Part shown: positions 7,756-16,426 of the stretch, one piece after another
Position numbering within the stretch: the first letter of the stretch is position 1
Layout of the letters: the number at the start of each line of letters is the position of its first letter
Assembly (NCBI GenBank): GCA_900102065.1
Contig: FMVK01000002.1
Span: forward strand, 1 to 64,000
Direction: 5' to 3'
DNA: 64,000 nucleotides
Origin: Lachnospiraceae bacterium XPB1003
GTDB taxonomy: Bacteria; Bacillota; Clostridia; Lachnospirales; Lachnospiraceae
Program-made: the position numbers and the translations under genes
The notes under the pieces: model-generated
Told to the model about the DNA's origin: nothing
Databases searched by the model: none
What the model saw: only the letters and a program-made list of their open reading frames with translations

Positions 7756-9399
7756 ATGAAGAAAAGGGTATTAAAGATGATGACTGTTTTAATGACGGCA
7801 ACATTGGTTACCGGTTGTGGCAATAACGCATCAATTCAGCCGGTAACAGGGACTACGGATGCACCAGAAGCTACAGATGCAACAGATGCAACAGATGCAT
7901 CTGTTGAAGAAGTTGATGATCAGGCGGCTGCTGATGAGGTTGCGGCCCTGATCGATGCGATCTATGTTCAGACAAGAACAGATGAGACAGATGCTCAGTG
8001 TATAGCTGCAAAAGAAGGATGGGATGCTCTTACAGATGCTCAGAAGGAGCTTGTTGAGGGCGAAAATGCAGATCCTGATTATTTCGGAAGAGATACAGGT
8101 GATGCATCAAAAGATGATGCGGGAAACGCAGATGAGATCGGTGAAAACGAGATCCTCGTAGTAAGCTTCGGAACATCATTCAATGATTCCAGAGTTGAGG
8201 ATATCAATGGTATTGAGAAGGCTATTGCTGCTGAATATCCTGACTGGTCTGTGAGACGTGCATTTACAGCACAGATCATTATCAACCATGTACAGGCTCG
8301 TGACGGAGAAGCTATTGATAATGTGGATCAGGCACTTGCAAGAGCAAAGGCTAACGGTGTTAAGAATCTTATCATCCAGCCTACACATCTTATGCATGGG
8401 GCTGAATATGATGAATTAAAGGAAGCTGTTGATTCCTGTGCAGGAGATTTTGAAAAGGTTGTTATCGCTGAGCCTCTTCTTGGTGAAGTTGGTAAGGATG
8501 CTACAGAGATCAATGCTGATAAGGAAACTGTTGCTAAGGCTGTTGTAGCAGCTGCAGTAAAGGATGCAGGTTTTGATGATGCAGCAGCTGCTGCTGAAGA
8601 CGGTTATGCATTTGTATTTATGGGACATGGTACATCTCATACAGCAAAGGTTACTTACAGCCAGATGCAGACACAGTTCGAGAAGCTTGGATTAGAGAAT
8701 GTATTCGTAGGAACTGTTGAGGGTGAGCCTGAAGATACAGCATGTGAGGTTATCATCGACAAAGTAAAGGGAGCAGGTTATAAGAAAGTTGTTCTCAGAC
8801 CTCTTATGGTTGTAGCAGGTGATCATGCTAACAATGATATGGCCGGTGATGACGAAGATTCCTGGAAGAGCATGTTTGAAGCATCAGGTGCTTTTGACAG
8901 TATTGATTGCCAGATCTCAGGTTTAGGAAGAATAGATGAAGTTAAGGCTGTTTATGTAGCTCATACTGCAGCTGCTATCGAAGGTGCCGGCATTGTTGTT
9001 GAAAAGAAGGAAAGTGCTGCGGCAGATGCAGAGCTTAAGGACGGAACTTATTCGGTTGATTTCAAGACAGACAGCTCAATGTTCAAGGTTAACGAAGTAT
9101 GTGAAGGAAAAGGAACTCTTACCGTTAAGGGTGGAGTAATGACTCTTCACATCACACTTGGTTCTCAGAACATTGTTAATCTTTATCCCGGACTTGCTGC
9201 AGATGCGCAGAAGGACGGAGCAAAGCTTCTTGAGCCGGTTGTTGAGACAGTAGAATATGCTGACGGAACAACAGAAGATGTTAATGCTTTTGATGTACCT
9301 GTAACAGTGATCGGCGAGGACTTTGATCTTGCCCTTATCGGTACTAAGGGCACATGGTACGATCATAAGGTAAGCGTATCCAATCCCGTTGCCGAATAA
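7756..9399 (+). CDS. cbiK: Surface lipoprotein sirohydrochlorin cobaltochelatase (CbiK) with NEAT-like C-terminal module
   Basis: CbiK inserts Co(II) into sirohydrochlorin in the anaerobic B12 pathway. Here the protein begins with a lipoprotein signal ending VTGC (Cys near residue 22) and a Thr/Asp/Ala-rich linker, so it should be anchored outside the membrane. The chelatase domain spans about residues 130-420. It keeps the three metal-site residues of CbiK: His291 (MGHGTSH), Glu322 (GTVEGEP) and His357 (GDHANND). A further domain from about residue 430 starts DGTYSVDF and ends WYDHKVSVS. It resembles NEAT heme-binding modules and also the N-terminal region of the next gene's product. Family knowledge: Desulfovibrio has a periplasmic, heme-binding CbiK, so an exported form has a precedent. 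AAGGAGG precedes the ATG. Whether it chelates cobalt or carries tetrapyrrole is open. Confidence 0.9.
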   Translation: MKKRVLKMMTVLMTATLVTGCGNNASIQPVTGTTDAPEATDATDATDASVEEVDDQAAADEVAALIDAIYVQTRTDETDAQCIAAKEGWDALTDAQKELVEGENADPDYFGRDTGDASKDDAGNADEIGENEILVVSFGTSFNDSRVEDINGIEKAIAAEYPDWSVRRAFTAQIIINHVQARDGEAIDNVDQALARAKANGVKNLIIQPTHLMHGAEYDELKEAVDSCAGDFEKVVIAEPLLGEVGKDATEINADKETVAKAVVAAAVKDAGFDDAAAAAEDGYAFVFMGHGTSHTAKVTYSQMQTQFEKLGLENVFVGTVEGEPEDTACEVIIDKVKGAGYKKVVLRPLMVVAGDHANNDMAGDDEDSWKSMFEASGAFDSIDCQISGLGRIDEVKAVYVAHTAAAIEGAGIVVEKKESAAADAELKDGTYSVDFKTDSSMFKVNEVCEGKGTLTVKGGVMTLHITLGSQNIVNLYPGLAADAQKDGAKLLEPVVETVEYADGTTEDVNAFDVPVTVIGEDFDLALIGTKGTWYDHKVSVSNPVAE

Positions 9400-9416
9400 T
9401 TTTCGGAACGGATCTG

Positions 9417-9451
9417 AAGGCGGAAACTGCTTTTGCAGCCTCCGCCTTTTT
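9417..9451 (+). terminator. Hairpin terminator/attenuator after cbiK
   Basis: AAGGCGGA-AA-CTGC-TTTT-GCAG-CC-TCCGCCTT followed by TTT forms a long stem with one internal loop. It lies between cbiK and the transporter genes, so it may lower, rather than abolish, expression of the downstream operon. No convincing new promoter is seen before the next gene. Confidence 0.75.
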
Positions 9452-9476
9452 CATATTCAGAGGTATAATCATAAGT

Positions 9477-11063
9477 ATGAATAAAAGATCACTTTGTATA
9501 ATTTTAATCGCATTGATGATGTTCATCGGTGGATGCGGAAGGAAGTCTGTCCCTGCGTCGGTTTCGGGTAATGATGTTTCGACTGCCGTAGAAGAGACAC
9601 AGACACTTCCTGATGGGGAATATTCTGTGGAAGTGACTCTTGAAGGCGGAAGCGGAAAAGCCTCCATATCTTCGCCGGCTAAGATCATCATGGAAAACGG
9701 CGAAATGAATGCTGAGATCATATGGAGCAGCTCTAATTTCGATTATCTGATCCTTGACGGAACAAAATATCTGCCTGAAATAAAGGATGCGAGATCGTGT
9801 TTTTATATTCCTGTAAGCGAAGACAGAGCTGAGCTGGATATCAAAGCCGATACTACAGCCATGAGCAAGCCTCACGAGATAGATTACAAACTGATCTTTT
9901 CCTGGGAGTCACTTTGCGACTCTTCGGGAGAAAGTGTTGATGCAGGAGTTGCAGTCAGCAGCGTTAAAAGCGAAAGCAGACAATTATCGGAACATGTTTC
10001 AATAAGCACGGAACTTGGCAATGCCCGCAAGATGGATCTGTATTATGCTGAAGAATTTGATGTATGGTACTACGACGGCGGATACAGAGAGCTTCGGACA
10101 GTTGACGGGAATAGGATACTGGTGATCCCTGAGGGAAAGGATATCCCGTCGGATCTGGACAGCGATGTTAAGGTTTTAATGGATCCGGTGGATGATATTT
10201 ATCTTGTCAGTACCGCTTCCATGGATTATTTCGATAAGACGGACAGTCTTGACAGACTTAAGTTCGCAAGTCTTGAAGCAGGAAAATGGGAATCAGCCGG
10301 TGTCAATGAAAAAATGGCATCCGGAGATATCATATATGCAGGAAAGTACAGCTCGCCGGATTATGAGCTGTTAAAGGCAGGAGAATGTAAGCTGGTGATC
10401 GAGAATACCATGATACTCCATTCTCCGCAGGTATCGGAAAAGCTGGAAGAACTGGGATTTACAGTAATGATCGATATGTCCAGTTATGAACCGGATCCGC
10501 TGGGAAGAGCCGAGTGGATAAGGTTTTACGGTGCAATGCTCGGTTGTGAAGAAAAAGCAGATGAGGCCTATGATAAACAGAGGATCGCGGCTGAAAAGGT
10601 AAGGAGCGAAGTGGCTGCGGAAAATCCGGATGTGAAAAAAACAGCACTTATCTTCTATTTTACGGAAAACGGAATGGTGAATGTAAAGACATCTTCGGAT
10701 TATCTTGCAACAATGATAGAACAGTGCGGAGCGGAATATTTATATAAGAGTCCGGAAGGTCAGACTGCCGGAAGTACTTCCGCCACCATCTCATCCGAAG
10801 ATTTCTATTCAATGGCATTAAATGCCGATATACTTATCTATAATACTACTATCTCAGGCAATGTGGCTTCCAAGGAGGAGCTTACGGCAGATTACGGTTT
10901 GATCACCGGATTTGCGGCATATAAGAATGATGAGATATACAGGATGAATTCGAATGTATTTCAAAATCCCATGTCAGCCGGTGAGATAATGGAGGAAATG
11001 TATTTACTGATCACATCCGGTGAAGAGGCCGGAGACGATCATATATTCTTTGACAGATTATGA
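9477..11063 (+). CDS. ABC-transporter substrate-binding lipoprotein, BtuF/FecB-like, with N-terminal extra module
   Basis: This 528-residue lipoprotein has a signal ending IGGC (Cys near residue 20). The first module (about 38-150) starts LPDGEYSVEV and contains WSSSNFDYLILDG. It looks like the DGxYxV beta-sandwich at the end of the CbiK lipoprotein. The second part (about 200-525) is a class III periplasmic-binding-protein fold: KTALIFYFTENG, DYLATMIEQCGAEY and the ending MSAGEIMEEMYLL are typical of cobalamin/iron-complex binding proteins. It should deliver a corrinoid, tetrapyrrole or metal complex to the permease that overlaps it by four bases. The ligand is inferred from the B12 context. 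Confidence 0.85.
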   Translation: MNKRSLCIILIALMMFIGGCGRKSVPASVSGNDVSTAVEETQTLPDGEYSVEVTLEGGSGKASISSPAKIIMENGEMNAEIIWSSSNFDYLILDGTKYLPEIKDARSCFYIPVSEDRAELDIKADTTAMSKPHEIDYKLIFSWESLCDSSGESVDAGVAVSSVKSESRQLSEHVSISTELGNARKMDLYYAEEFDVWYYDGGYRELRTVDGNRILVIPEGKDIPSDLDSDVKVLMDPVDDIYLVSTASMDYFDKTDSLDRLKFASLEAGKWESAGVNEKMASGDIIYAGKYSSPDYELLKAGECKLVIENTMILHSPQVSEKLEELGFTVMIDMSSYEPDPLGRAEWIRFYGAMLGCEEKADEAYDKQRIAAEKVRSEVAAENPDVKKTALIFYFTENGMVNVKTSSDYLATMIEQCGAEYLYKSPEGQTAGSTSATISSEDFYSMALNADILIYNTTISGNVASKEELTADYGLITGFAAYKNDEIYRMNSNVFQNPMSAGEIMEEMYLLITSGEEAGDDHIFFDRL

Positions 11064-12097
11064 TGAGCGGAGAGAAGAAGAGAAAACTGAATTTGTCATA
11101 TGCCGTATTATTTTTGATCCTGGGATTACTGACAGTTATCCTTTGGGTTGTCAATATCTGTACAGGCAGTGTTAATGCCGGGATTGACAGCCTTGTGGAT
11201 CTTATATTTAAAGGTGAGACCGACAGTCTGGCATATAGTATTATAGTCGATATCAGACTTCCGAGAACGATCGCTGCTTTTTTTCTTGGAGGTGCTCTTG
11301 CTTTGTCGGGTTATCTTCTTCAGACATACCTGTACAATCCCATAGCAGGTCCTTTTATCCTGGGTATATCCTCGGGAGCCAAAATGACCGTTGCCATCGC
11401 CATGATGATATTAATGCATGCGGGTATCAGGATGAATTCTTTTACAATGATACTTGCGGCTTTTGCAGGTTCAATGATATCCATGCTCTTTGTTCTGTTC
11501 CTGTCTGATCGTGTGGGAAGCATGGCGATGTTAGTCATAAGCGGAATGATGATAGGTTATATCTGTTCTGCTATCACGGATCTTATAGTTACATTCGCAG
11601 ATGATGCGGATATAGTTAATCTCCATAACTGGTCCAGGGGAAGCTTCTCGGGAATGAATTATGAAAATGCCGTAGTGATATCTATTGTTATCCCCTTGGC
11701 ATTTATTGGGGTATTATTGCTTTCCAAGCCCATTAGCGCATGGCAGATAGGTGAGTCATATGCGGCCAGCGTAGGTGTGAATCTGAAGGCAGTCAGAGTT
11801 GCCATCGTTATACTCTCCGGAATATTGTCGGCATGCACGGTGGCTTTTGCGGGACCTGTATCATTTGTGGGAGTTGCGGCTCCTCATCTGGTTAGAAGGG
11901 TTTTCGGGACAGTTAAGCCTTCCGTGATGATCCCCGCATGTTTTATGAGCGGAGCGGTATTCTGTCTTTTTTGCGATCTCTTGGCAAGAACTGTGATGGC
12001 ACCGACGGAGCTGGGTATCAGCACTGTAACTGCCGTATTCGGTGCACCGGTTGTGCTTGCAGCAGTTATAGAACGAAGAAGTTCGAGGATGAGATAA
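11060..12097 (+). CDS. FecCD/BtuC-type ABC transporter permease
   Basis: This is a 345-residue polytopic protein with about ten hydrophobic helices. Family hallmarks are DIRLPRTIAAFFLGGALALSG near the N-terminus, YNPIAGPFILGISSGA and the ending FVGVAAPHLVRRVFG with the L-loop that contacts the ATPase. It is the membrane channel of an importer for cobalamin, heme or iron complexes. The start overlaps the stop of the binding-protein gene (ATGATGA), and the ATPase gene follows without a gap. Permease, ATPase and binding protein form a complete importer. The cargo is probably a corrinoid or precursor, judged from riboswitch control and the pathway genes. Confidence 0.93.
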   Translation: MMSGEKKRKLNLSYAVLFLILGLLTVILWVVNICTGSVNAGIDSLVDLIFKGETDSLAYSIIVDIRLPRTIAAFFLGGALALSGYLLQTYLYNPIAGPFILGISSGAKMTVAIAMMILMHAGIRMNSFTMILAAFAGSMISMLFVLFLSDRVGSMAMLVISGMMIGYICSAITDLIVTFADDADIVNLHNWSRGSFSGMNYENAVVISIVIPLAFIGVLLLSKPISAWQIGESYAASVGVNLKAVRVAIVILSGILSACTVAFAGPVSFVGVAAPHLVRRVFGTVKPSVMIPACFMSGAVFCLFCDLLARTVMAPTELGISTVTAVFGAPVVLAAVIERRSSRMR

Positions 12098-12856
12098 TTG
12101 GAGAAGGATGTATTTTTAAAAGTTTACGGTCTTGATGCCGGCTATGACAGGAAGATTGTTGTGGGTGGCGTGAGCTTTGAACTGAGAGAAGGCGAGATCC
12201 TTTCTCTTATAGGACCAAACGGCGCCGGAAAATCAACGATACTGAAGACTGTTTCGGCAAGGCTGGATAAGCTGGCAGGAAGCGTTGCTTTAAACGGCCG
12301 GGAAGTCTCTCTCATGGAGCTCAAAGAGAGGGCAAGGCAGATTGCGGTTGTTCTCACAGGCGGCATAAAGACAGGGATGCTTACCTGCAGAGAAGTGGTT
12401 GAGAGCGGAAGATATCCTTATACGGGTATGCTTGGAAAATTATCCGATAAAGACAAGGAAATAGTTGAAGAAGCTATGAAACTTGCAGGCGCGTTGAAAT
12501 ATGCGGATCGTGATATAGAACGGGTAAGTGACGGACAAAGACAAAGAGTTCTTCTTGCATGTGCCATTGCTCAGGAACCGAAGCTGATCCTCTTGGATGA
12601 GCCCACATCATATCTTGATATTAAGGGTAAGTATGAATTCATGGATGCGCTCATGCGTCTTTGCAAGGAGAAGAAGATGTCTGCAGTGATGTCCATCCAT
12701 GAGCTGGAGCTTGCGGAAAAAGTATCCGACAGGATCCTGTGCATTAAGGACAATAAAGCCGATCGTTACGGTACGCCGGAAGAAGTTCTTAAAAAAGATT
12801 ATATTGCGGAGCTCTTTGGTCTGAATGATGAGCTTATCGGAAGATTCATGAAGTGA
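12098..12856 (+). CDS. ABC transporter ATP-binding protein, BtuD/FecE-like
   Basis: This 252-residue cytoplasmic ATPase has Walker A GPNGAGKST, the signature VSDGQRQRV and Walker B LILLDEPTSYLD, with the switch His in MSIHELE. The signature reads SDGQ instead of SGGQ, a common variant in the iron/B12 branch. The start is a TTG placed directly after the permease stop with GAGG upstream; there is no ATG nearby in frame. It powers the importer formed with the two preceding genes. Thirteen corrinoid genes follow on the same strand. Confidence 0.93.
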   Translation: MEKDVFLKVYGLDAGYDRKIVVGGVSFELREGEILSLIGPNGAGKSTILKTVSARLDKLAGSVALNGREVSLMELKERARQIAVVLTGGIKTGMLTCREVVESGRYPYTGMLGKLSDKDKEIVEEAMKLAGALKYADRDIERVSDGQRQRVLLACAIAQEPKLILLDEPTSYLDIKGKYEFMDALMRLCKEKKMSAVMSIHELELAEKVSDRILCIKDNKADRYGTPEEVLKKDYIAELFGLNDELIGRFMK

Positions 12857-12868
12857 GTTGTAAGGATT

Positions 12869-13522
12869 ATGGATTATAGGATAATTGAAAACTTAAAACC
12901 TCTTGAAATAGAAAAGAGAAGCTTTGAGATGATATCCGAAGAGCTTGCGGACAGAGGTATTGTTTTGCCGGAGGAGCGGGAGATGGTCATCAAGAGAGTG
13001 ATACATGCCAGCGCTGATTTTGAATATGCGGATACGCTTTCATTTTCTGCGGATGCTATGGCAAAGGCAAAGAGTATGCTGGAGTCCGGATGTATCATAG
13101 TGACAGATACAAATATGGCTTTGTCCGGGATCAATCATAAGACAATGGATTCATTGGGATGTAAAGGATACTGTTTTATGAATGATGATGACATTGCCGC
13201 AAGATCAAAGCTTACAGGCGAGACGAGAGCTGCATTGTCCATGGAGCATGCCGCAGAAGTATTTAAGGGGAAGCCTGTGATGATAGTTTCCGGCAATGCG
13301 CCGACGGCACTGATTAAGATAAGACAAATGTATGATAAAGGTATATATCGTCCGGAACTTGTGATAGGAGTTCCTGTCGGTTTTGTAAACGTAGAAGTCG
13401 CTAAAGAAATGATAATGGATACGGATATTCCATATATCGTTAACAGAGGCAGGAAAGGCGGCAGCAATATTGCTGCAGCTATCGTAAATGCATTGATGTA
13501 CAGGATACACAGGGAAGTATGA
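12869..13522 (+). CDS. cbiC: Precorrin-8X / cobalt-precorrin-8 methylmutase
   Basis: CbiC moves the C11 methyl group to C12 to give cobyrinate from cobalt-precorrin-8. The 217-residue protein has the family start IEKRSFEMI, the catalytic-His segment RVIHASADFEYAD, the middle block TDTNMALSGIN and the end block IVNRGRKGGSNIAAAIVNAL. Length is normal. An AAGGA site precedes the ATG, twelve bases after the transporter ATPase gene. The end overlaps cbiD by four bases, which indicates translational coupling. It is the first committed corrin-ring gene of the operon. Confidence 0.97.
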   Translation: MDYRIIENLKPLEIEKRSFEMISEELADRGIVLPEEREMVIKRVIHASADFEYADTLSFSADAMAKAKSMLESGCIIVTDTNMALSGINHKTMDSLGCKGYCFMNDDDIAARSKLTGETRAALSMEHAAEVFKGKPVMIVSGNAPTALIKIRQMYDKGIYRPELVIGVPVGFVNVEVAKEMIMDTDIPYIVNRGRKGGSNIAAAIVNALMYRIHREV

Positions 13523-14643
13523 GAAAAGGTTTTACAACGGGAAGCTGCGCTGCTGCGGCATCAAAAGCGGCGGCTTATATGCTGCTTTCCGGGGACGTCA
13601 AGAATTCCATACGTATCGATACGCCTGCGGGGACGGTTTTTGATACTCCCGTAAATAATATAACGCGGTCTTTGGATGCCGTAACCTGCAGTGTTACAAA
13701 GGATGGCGGTGATGATCCGGATGTTACTACGGGAACAGAGATATTTGTTACGGTAAAAAAGAACGATAAGGCATCCGGAGTAAAGATAGAAGGCGGCGAG
13801 GGAGTAGGCGTTGTTACGAAACCGGGACTCGATCAGCCTGTGGGAGAAGCTGCCGTAAATCATGTCCCCAGAGAGATGATAAGAGATAATGTAACGGAAG
13901 TTTGCAATCTCTTTGACTATACAGGTGGGATCACAGTAACTGTCTCAGTCCCGGGAGGAGAAGAACTGGCACTTCGTACATTCAATCCGCGATTGGGTAT
14001 AGAAGGCGGGATATCCATAATCGGAACAAGCGGAATAGTTGAACCTATGAGCGAGAGTGCTCTAATAGATACGATACATATCGAACTCAGACAACGTAAG
14101 GAAATGGGCTTTGAAGATATAGTCATAGCTCCGGGCAATTACGGACAGGATTTCCTGAAGGACTTTTACGGATATGACATAGATAAAAGCGTTAAGTGCA
14201 GTAATTATATCGGAAGGACTTTGGACAGTGTTGCGGAGCTGGGGTTCAAAAGAGTATTGCTGACCGGCCATGTGGGAAAATTGATCAAAATCTCGGGAGG
14301 GATAATGAATACTCATTCTTCCGAAGCGGACTGCCGTATGGAGCTTATGGCTGCCTGGACTTTAAAAGCAGGTGGAACGATCGAAACAGCAACAGCCATC
14401 CTTGATTGTGTATCTACGGAAGCGGCGATAGAGGTTATTAAGACGGCAGATAAGGATCTGGTGGACAGAGCGATGAAGATAGCCATGGACAAGATGATTT
14501 TTTTTATGGATCACCGTCTGGATAAAGCTGCTGTCAGATGCGGTAACGATAAACCTCAGATCGAATGCATCATGTTTGATAATATTAACGGTAAGCTTGC
14601 TGCAAGTGCGGGAGCTGAAAGAATGTTGGCCGATTGCCGATGA
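13519..14643 (+). CDS. cbiD: Cobalt-precorrin-5B C1-methyltransferase
   Basis: CbiD methylates C1 in the anaerobic route and is unrelated to the SAM-dependent precorrin methyltransferases. The 374-residue sequence begins with RKGFTTGSCAAAASKAA, the family signature. It contains GGEGVGVVTKPGL, FNPRLGIEGGISIIGTSGIVEPMS and the VLLTGHVGKLIKI block. The ATG overlaps the cbiC stop. The cbiF-cbiG fusion gene follows 16 bases later. Presence of CbiD with CbiG and CbiK marks the oxygen-independent, early-cobalt pathway. Confidence 0.97.
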   Translation: MRKGFTTGSCAAAASKAAAYMLLSGDVKNSIRIDTPAGTVFDTPVNNITRSLDAVTCSVTKDGGDDPDVTTGTEIFVTVKKNDKASGVKIEGGEGVGVVTKPGLDQPVGEAAVNHVPREMIRDNVTEVCNLFDYTGGITVTVSVPGGEELALRTFNPRLGIEGGISIIGTSGIVEPMSESALIDTIHIELRQRKEMGFEDIVIAPGNYGQDFLKDFYGYDIDKSVKCSNYIGRTLDSVAELGFKRVLLTGHVGKLIKISGGIMNTHSSEADCRMELMAAWTLKAGGTIETATAILDCVSTEAAIEVIKTADKDLVDRAMKIAMDKMIFFMDHRLDKAAVRCGNDKPQIECIMFDNINGKLAASAGAERMLADCR

Positions 14644-14659
14644 TCAAAGAGGAAGACAG

Positions 14660-16426
14660 ATGGTTTATTTTGTCGGAGCAGGACCGGGAGCTGAAGATCT
14701 TATAACAGTCAGAGGGATGAAGCTTATTGAAAAGGCTGACGTCTTGATATATGCCGGATCTCTCGTTAATCCCGGACTATTAAAATATTGTAAGGACGAC
14801 TGTGAGATCCATGACAGTTCAAGGATGAATCTTGATGAAGTTTTGGATGTGATCAGAACGGCAGAGAGTAAAAGCTATACAACTGTGAGGCTTCACACCG
14901 GCGAACCGAGCCTGTATGGCGCTGTCAGAGAGCAGATGGATGAACTGGATAAGTTAGGTTATGTTTATGAAAGCTGTCCCGGTGTTACAGCTGCTTTCGG
15001 TGCGGCAGCGTCACTTAATCTTGAATATACGCTCCCCGGGAAATCGCAATCACTGATCATCACGAGAATGGAAGGAAAAACTGCGGTACCTGAATCTGAA
15101 AGCATAGAGAGCTTCGCAAGGCATAATGCTTCAATGGCCATATATCTGAGTACCGGTATGCTTGAGAGACTGAGCGAAGAACTGATCAAAGGAGGATATT
15201 CTCCCGATACACCTGCGGCCATTGTATATAAGGCCACCTGGCCTGAAGAGAAGCGGATCGTTTGTACCATTAGTACTCTGGCTGCACGTGCAAAAGCAGC
15301 GGATATCAGAAAGACTGCCATCGTTCTCGTGGGCGATGTGATAGGTAAGAAAGACTACGAACGATCAAAACTCTATGACTCTACATTTACTACGGAATTC
15401 AGAAAAGGAACGGATCCAAAAGAAAAAGCATTAAATGAAAAAGAGAATGACAATAAAACTCTTGAGAAACGCTTTGGAGATGCGGCAGTCATAAGCTTTT
15501 CTGATAAGGGATATGAAGCGGCTTGTATTTTAAAAGATAAGCTGTCGGAGAACTTCAGCGATATCAGTATAAGCAGTGCCATGAAGAACAGGGACGGAGC
15601 TGTAAATACATCCGAATGGACAGCACGTCAGTTTGCGGAGAAGAAGATACTGATATTTATAGGTGCATGTGGTATCGCAGTAAGAAGTATTGCACCTTTA
15701 ATTCAGGATAAACTTCATGACAGCCCCGTGATCGTTATTGACGAGGGACTTCGCAGTGTGATCCCTCTGCTTTCGGGACATGTGGGAGGTGCCAATGAGA
15801 TCGCGGAACTGATAGCACAAAAAGTGGGAACGTATCCAGCCGTAACAACTGCTTCGGATCTAAACGGTACTTTTGCGTCGGATCTTTTTGCAAAAGATAA
15901 TTTCCTGAAAATTGAAAATAAAGATGGGATCGTCGCAGTAACGGGAAAGGCACTTACAGGCGCGGATATCGTTATAAGCGCCGAAAAAGGGACTCTGCCC
16001 GACGGAAGAACGTTGCTTTTCCTTACACCCAAAAAGTATGTGGTTGGGATAGGCTGTCGCAAGGATAAGTCTTTTGAGGAACTGGAAGCTTTCTGGCAGG
16101 ATATGAAGCGTACGACGGGAATAGAAGATGATGATATTGCGGCTGTGGTTTCCATCGATGATAAGAAGAATGAGAAGGGACTTATCAGACTTGCACAGTA
16201 TCATAAGTGCCGTTTTATCACCTTCTCTTCGGATGAATTAAATGAAGTGGAAGGAGATTTCGATCATTCGGAATTCGTATTGAATGCGGTTGGCGTTGAT
16301 AATGTCTGCGAACGTTCCGTTCTTCGCTTTTGCAAAAATGTTTGCGGGAATGAAGGAAGGATCATATATCCGAAGAAAGCGGAAAACGGCATGACTATAG
16401 CAGTTGCGGAAAGAGTGTTTATATGA
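14660..16426 (+). CDS. cbiF-cbiG: Fusion: cobalt-precorrin-4 C11-methyltransferase (CbiF) and cobalt-precorrin-5A hydrolase (CbiG)
   Basis: The first 250 or so residues are CbiF: VYFVGAGPGAEDLITVRG, YAGSLVNP and SLYGAVREQMDEL are typical of this SAM-dependent methyltransferase. From about residue 270 the protein is CbiG, with LLSGHVGGANEIAE and TTASDLNGTFASDLFAKDN in the N-terminal domain and VGIGCRKDKSFEELE in the C-terminal domain. The two steps are consecutive: CbiF makes cobalt-precorrin-5A and CbiG opens its lactone, releasing acetaldehyde, so the fusion could pass the intermediate directly. ATG at 14660 is chosen because of GAGGAAG upstream and because CbiF proteins start at VYFVGAG; an earlier in-frame start at 14576 lies inside cbiD. 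Confidence 0.93.
   Translation: MVYFVGAGPGAEDLITVRGMKLIEKADVLIYAGSLVNPGLLKYCKDDCEIHDSSRMNLDEVLDVIRTAESKSYTTVRLHTGEPSLYGAVREQMDELDKLGYVYESCPGVTAAFGAAASLNLEYTLPGKSQSLIITRMEGKTAVPESESIESFARHNASMAIYLSTGMLERLSEELIKGGYSPDTPAAIVYKATWPEEKRIVCTISTLAARAKAADIRKTAIVLVGDVIGKKDYERSKLYDSTFTTEFRKGTDPKEKALNEKENDNKTLEKRFGDAAVISFSDKGYEAACILKDKLSENFSDISISSAMKNRDGAVNTSEWTARQFAEKKILIFIGACGIAVRSIAPLIQDKLHDSPVIVIDEGLRSVIPLLSGHVGGANEIAELIAQKVGTYPAVTTASDLNGTFASDLFAKDNFLKIENKDGIVAVTGKALTGADIVISAEKGTLPDGRTLLFLTPKKYVVGIGCRKDKSFEELEAFWQDMKRTTGIEDDDIAAVVSIDDKKNEKGLIRLAQYHKCRFITFSSDELNEVEGDFDHSEFVLNAVGVDNVCERSVLRFCKNVCGNEGRIIYPKKAENGMTIAVAERVFI

Noticed and set aside
9464-9469. TATAAT before the binding-protein gene as a promoter
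   Set aside because: It is only seven bases from the start codon and has no -35 partner at the right distance; a leaderless transcript is not expected here.
14576-14659. N-terminal extension of the CbiF-CbiG protein
   Set aside because: It lies inside cbiD, and CbiF proteins begin at the VYFVGAG segment right after the chosen ATG.
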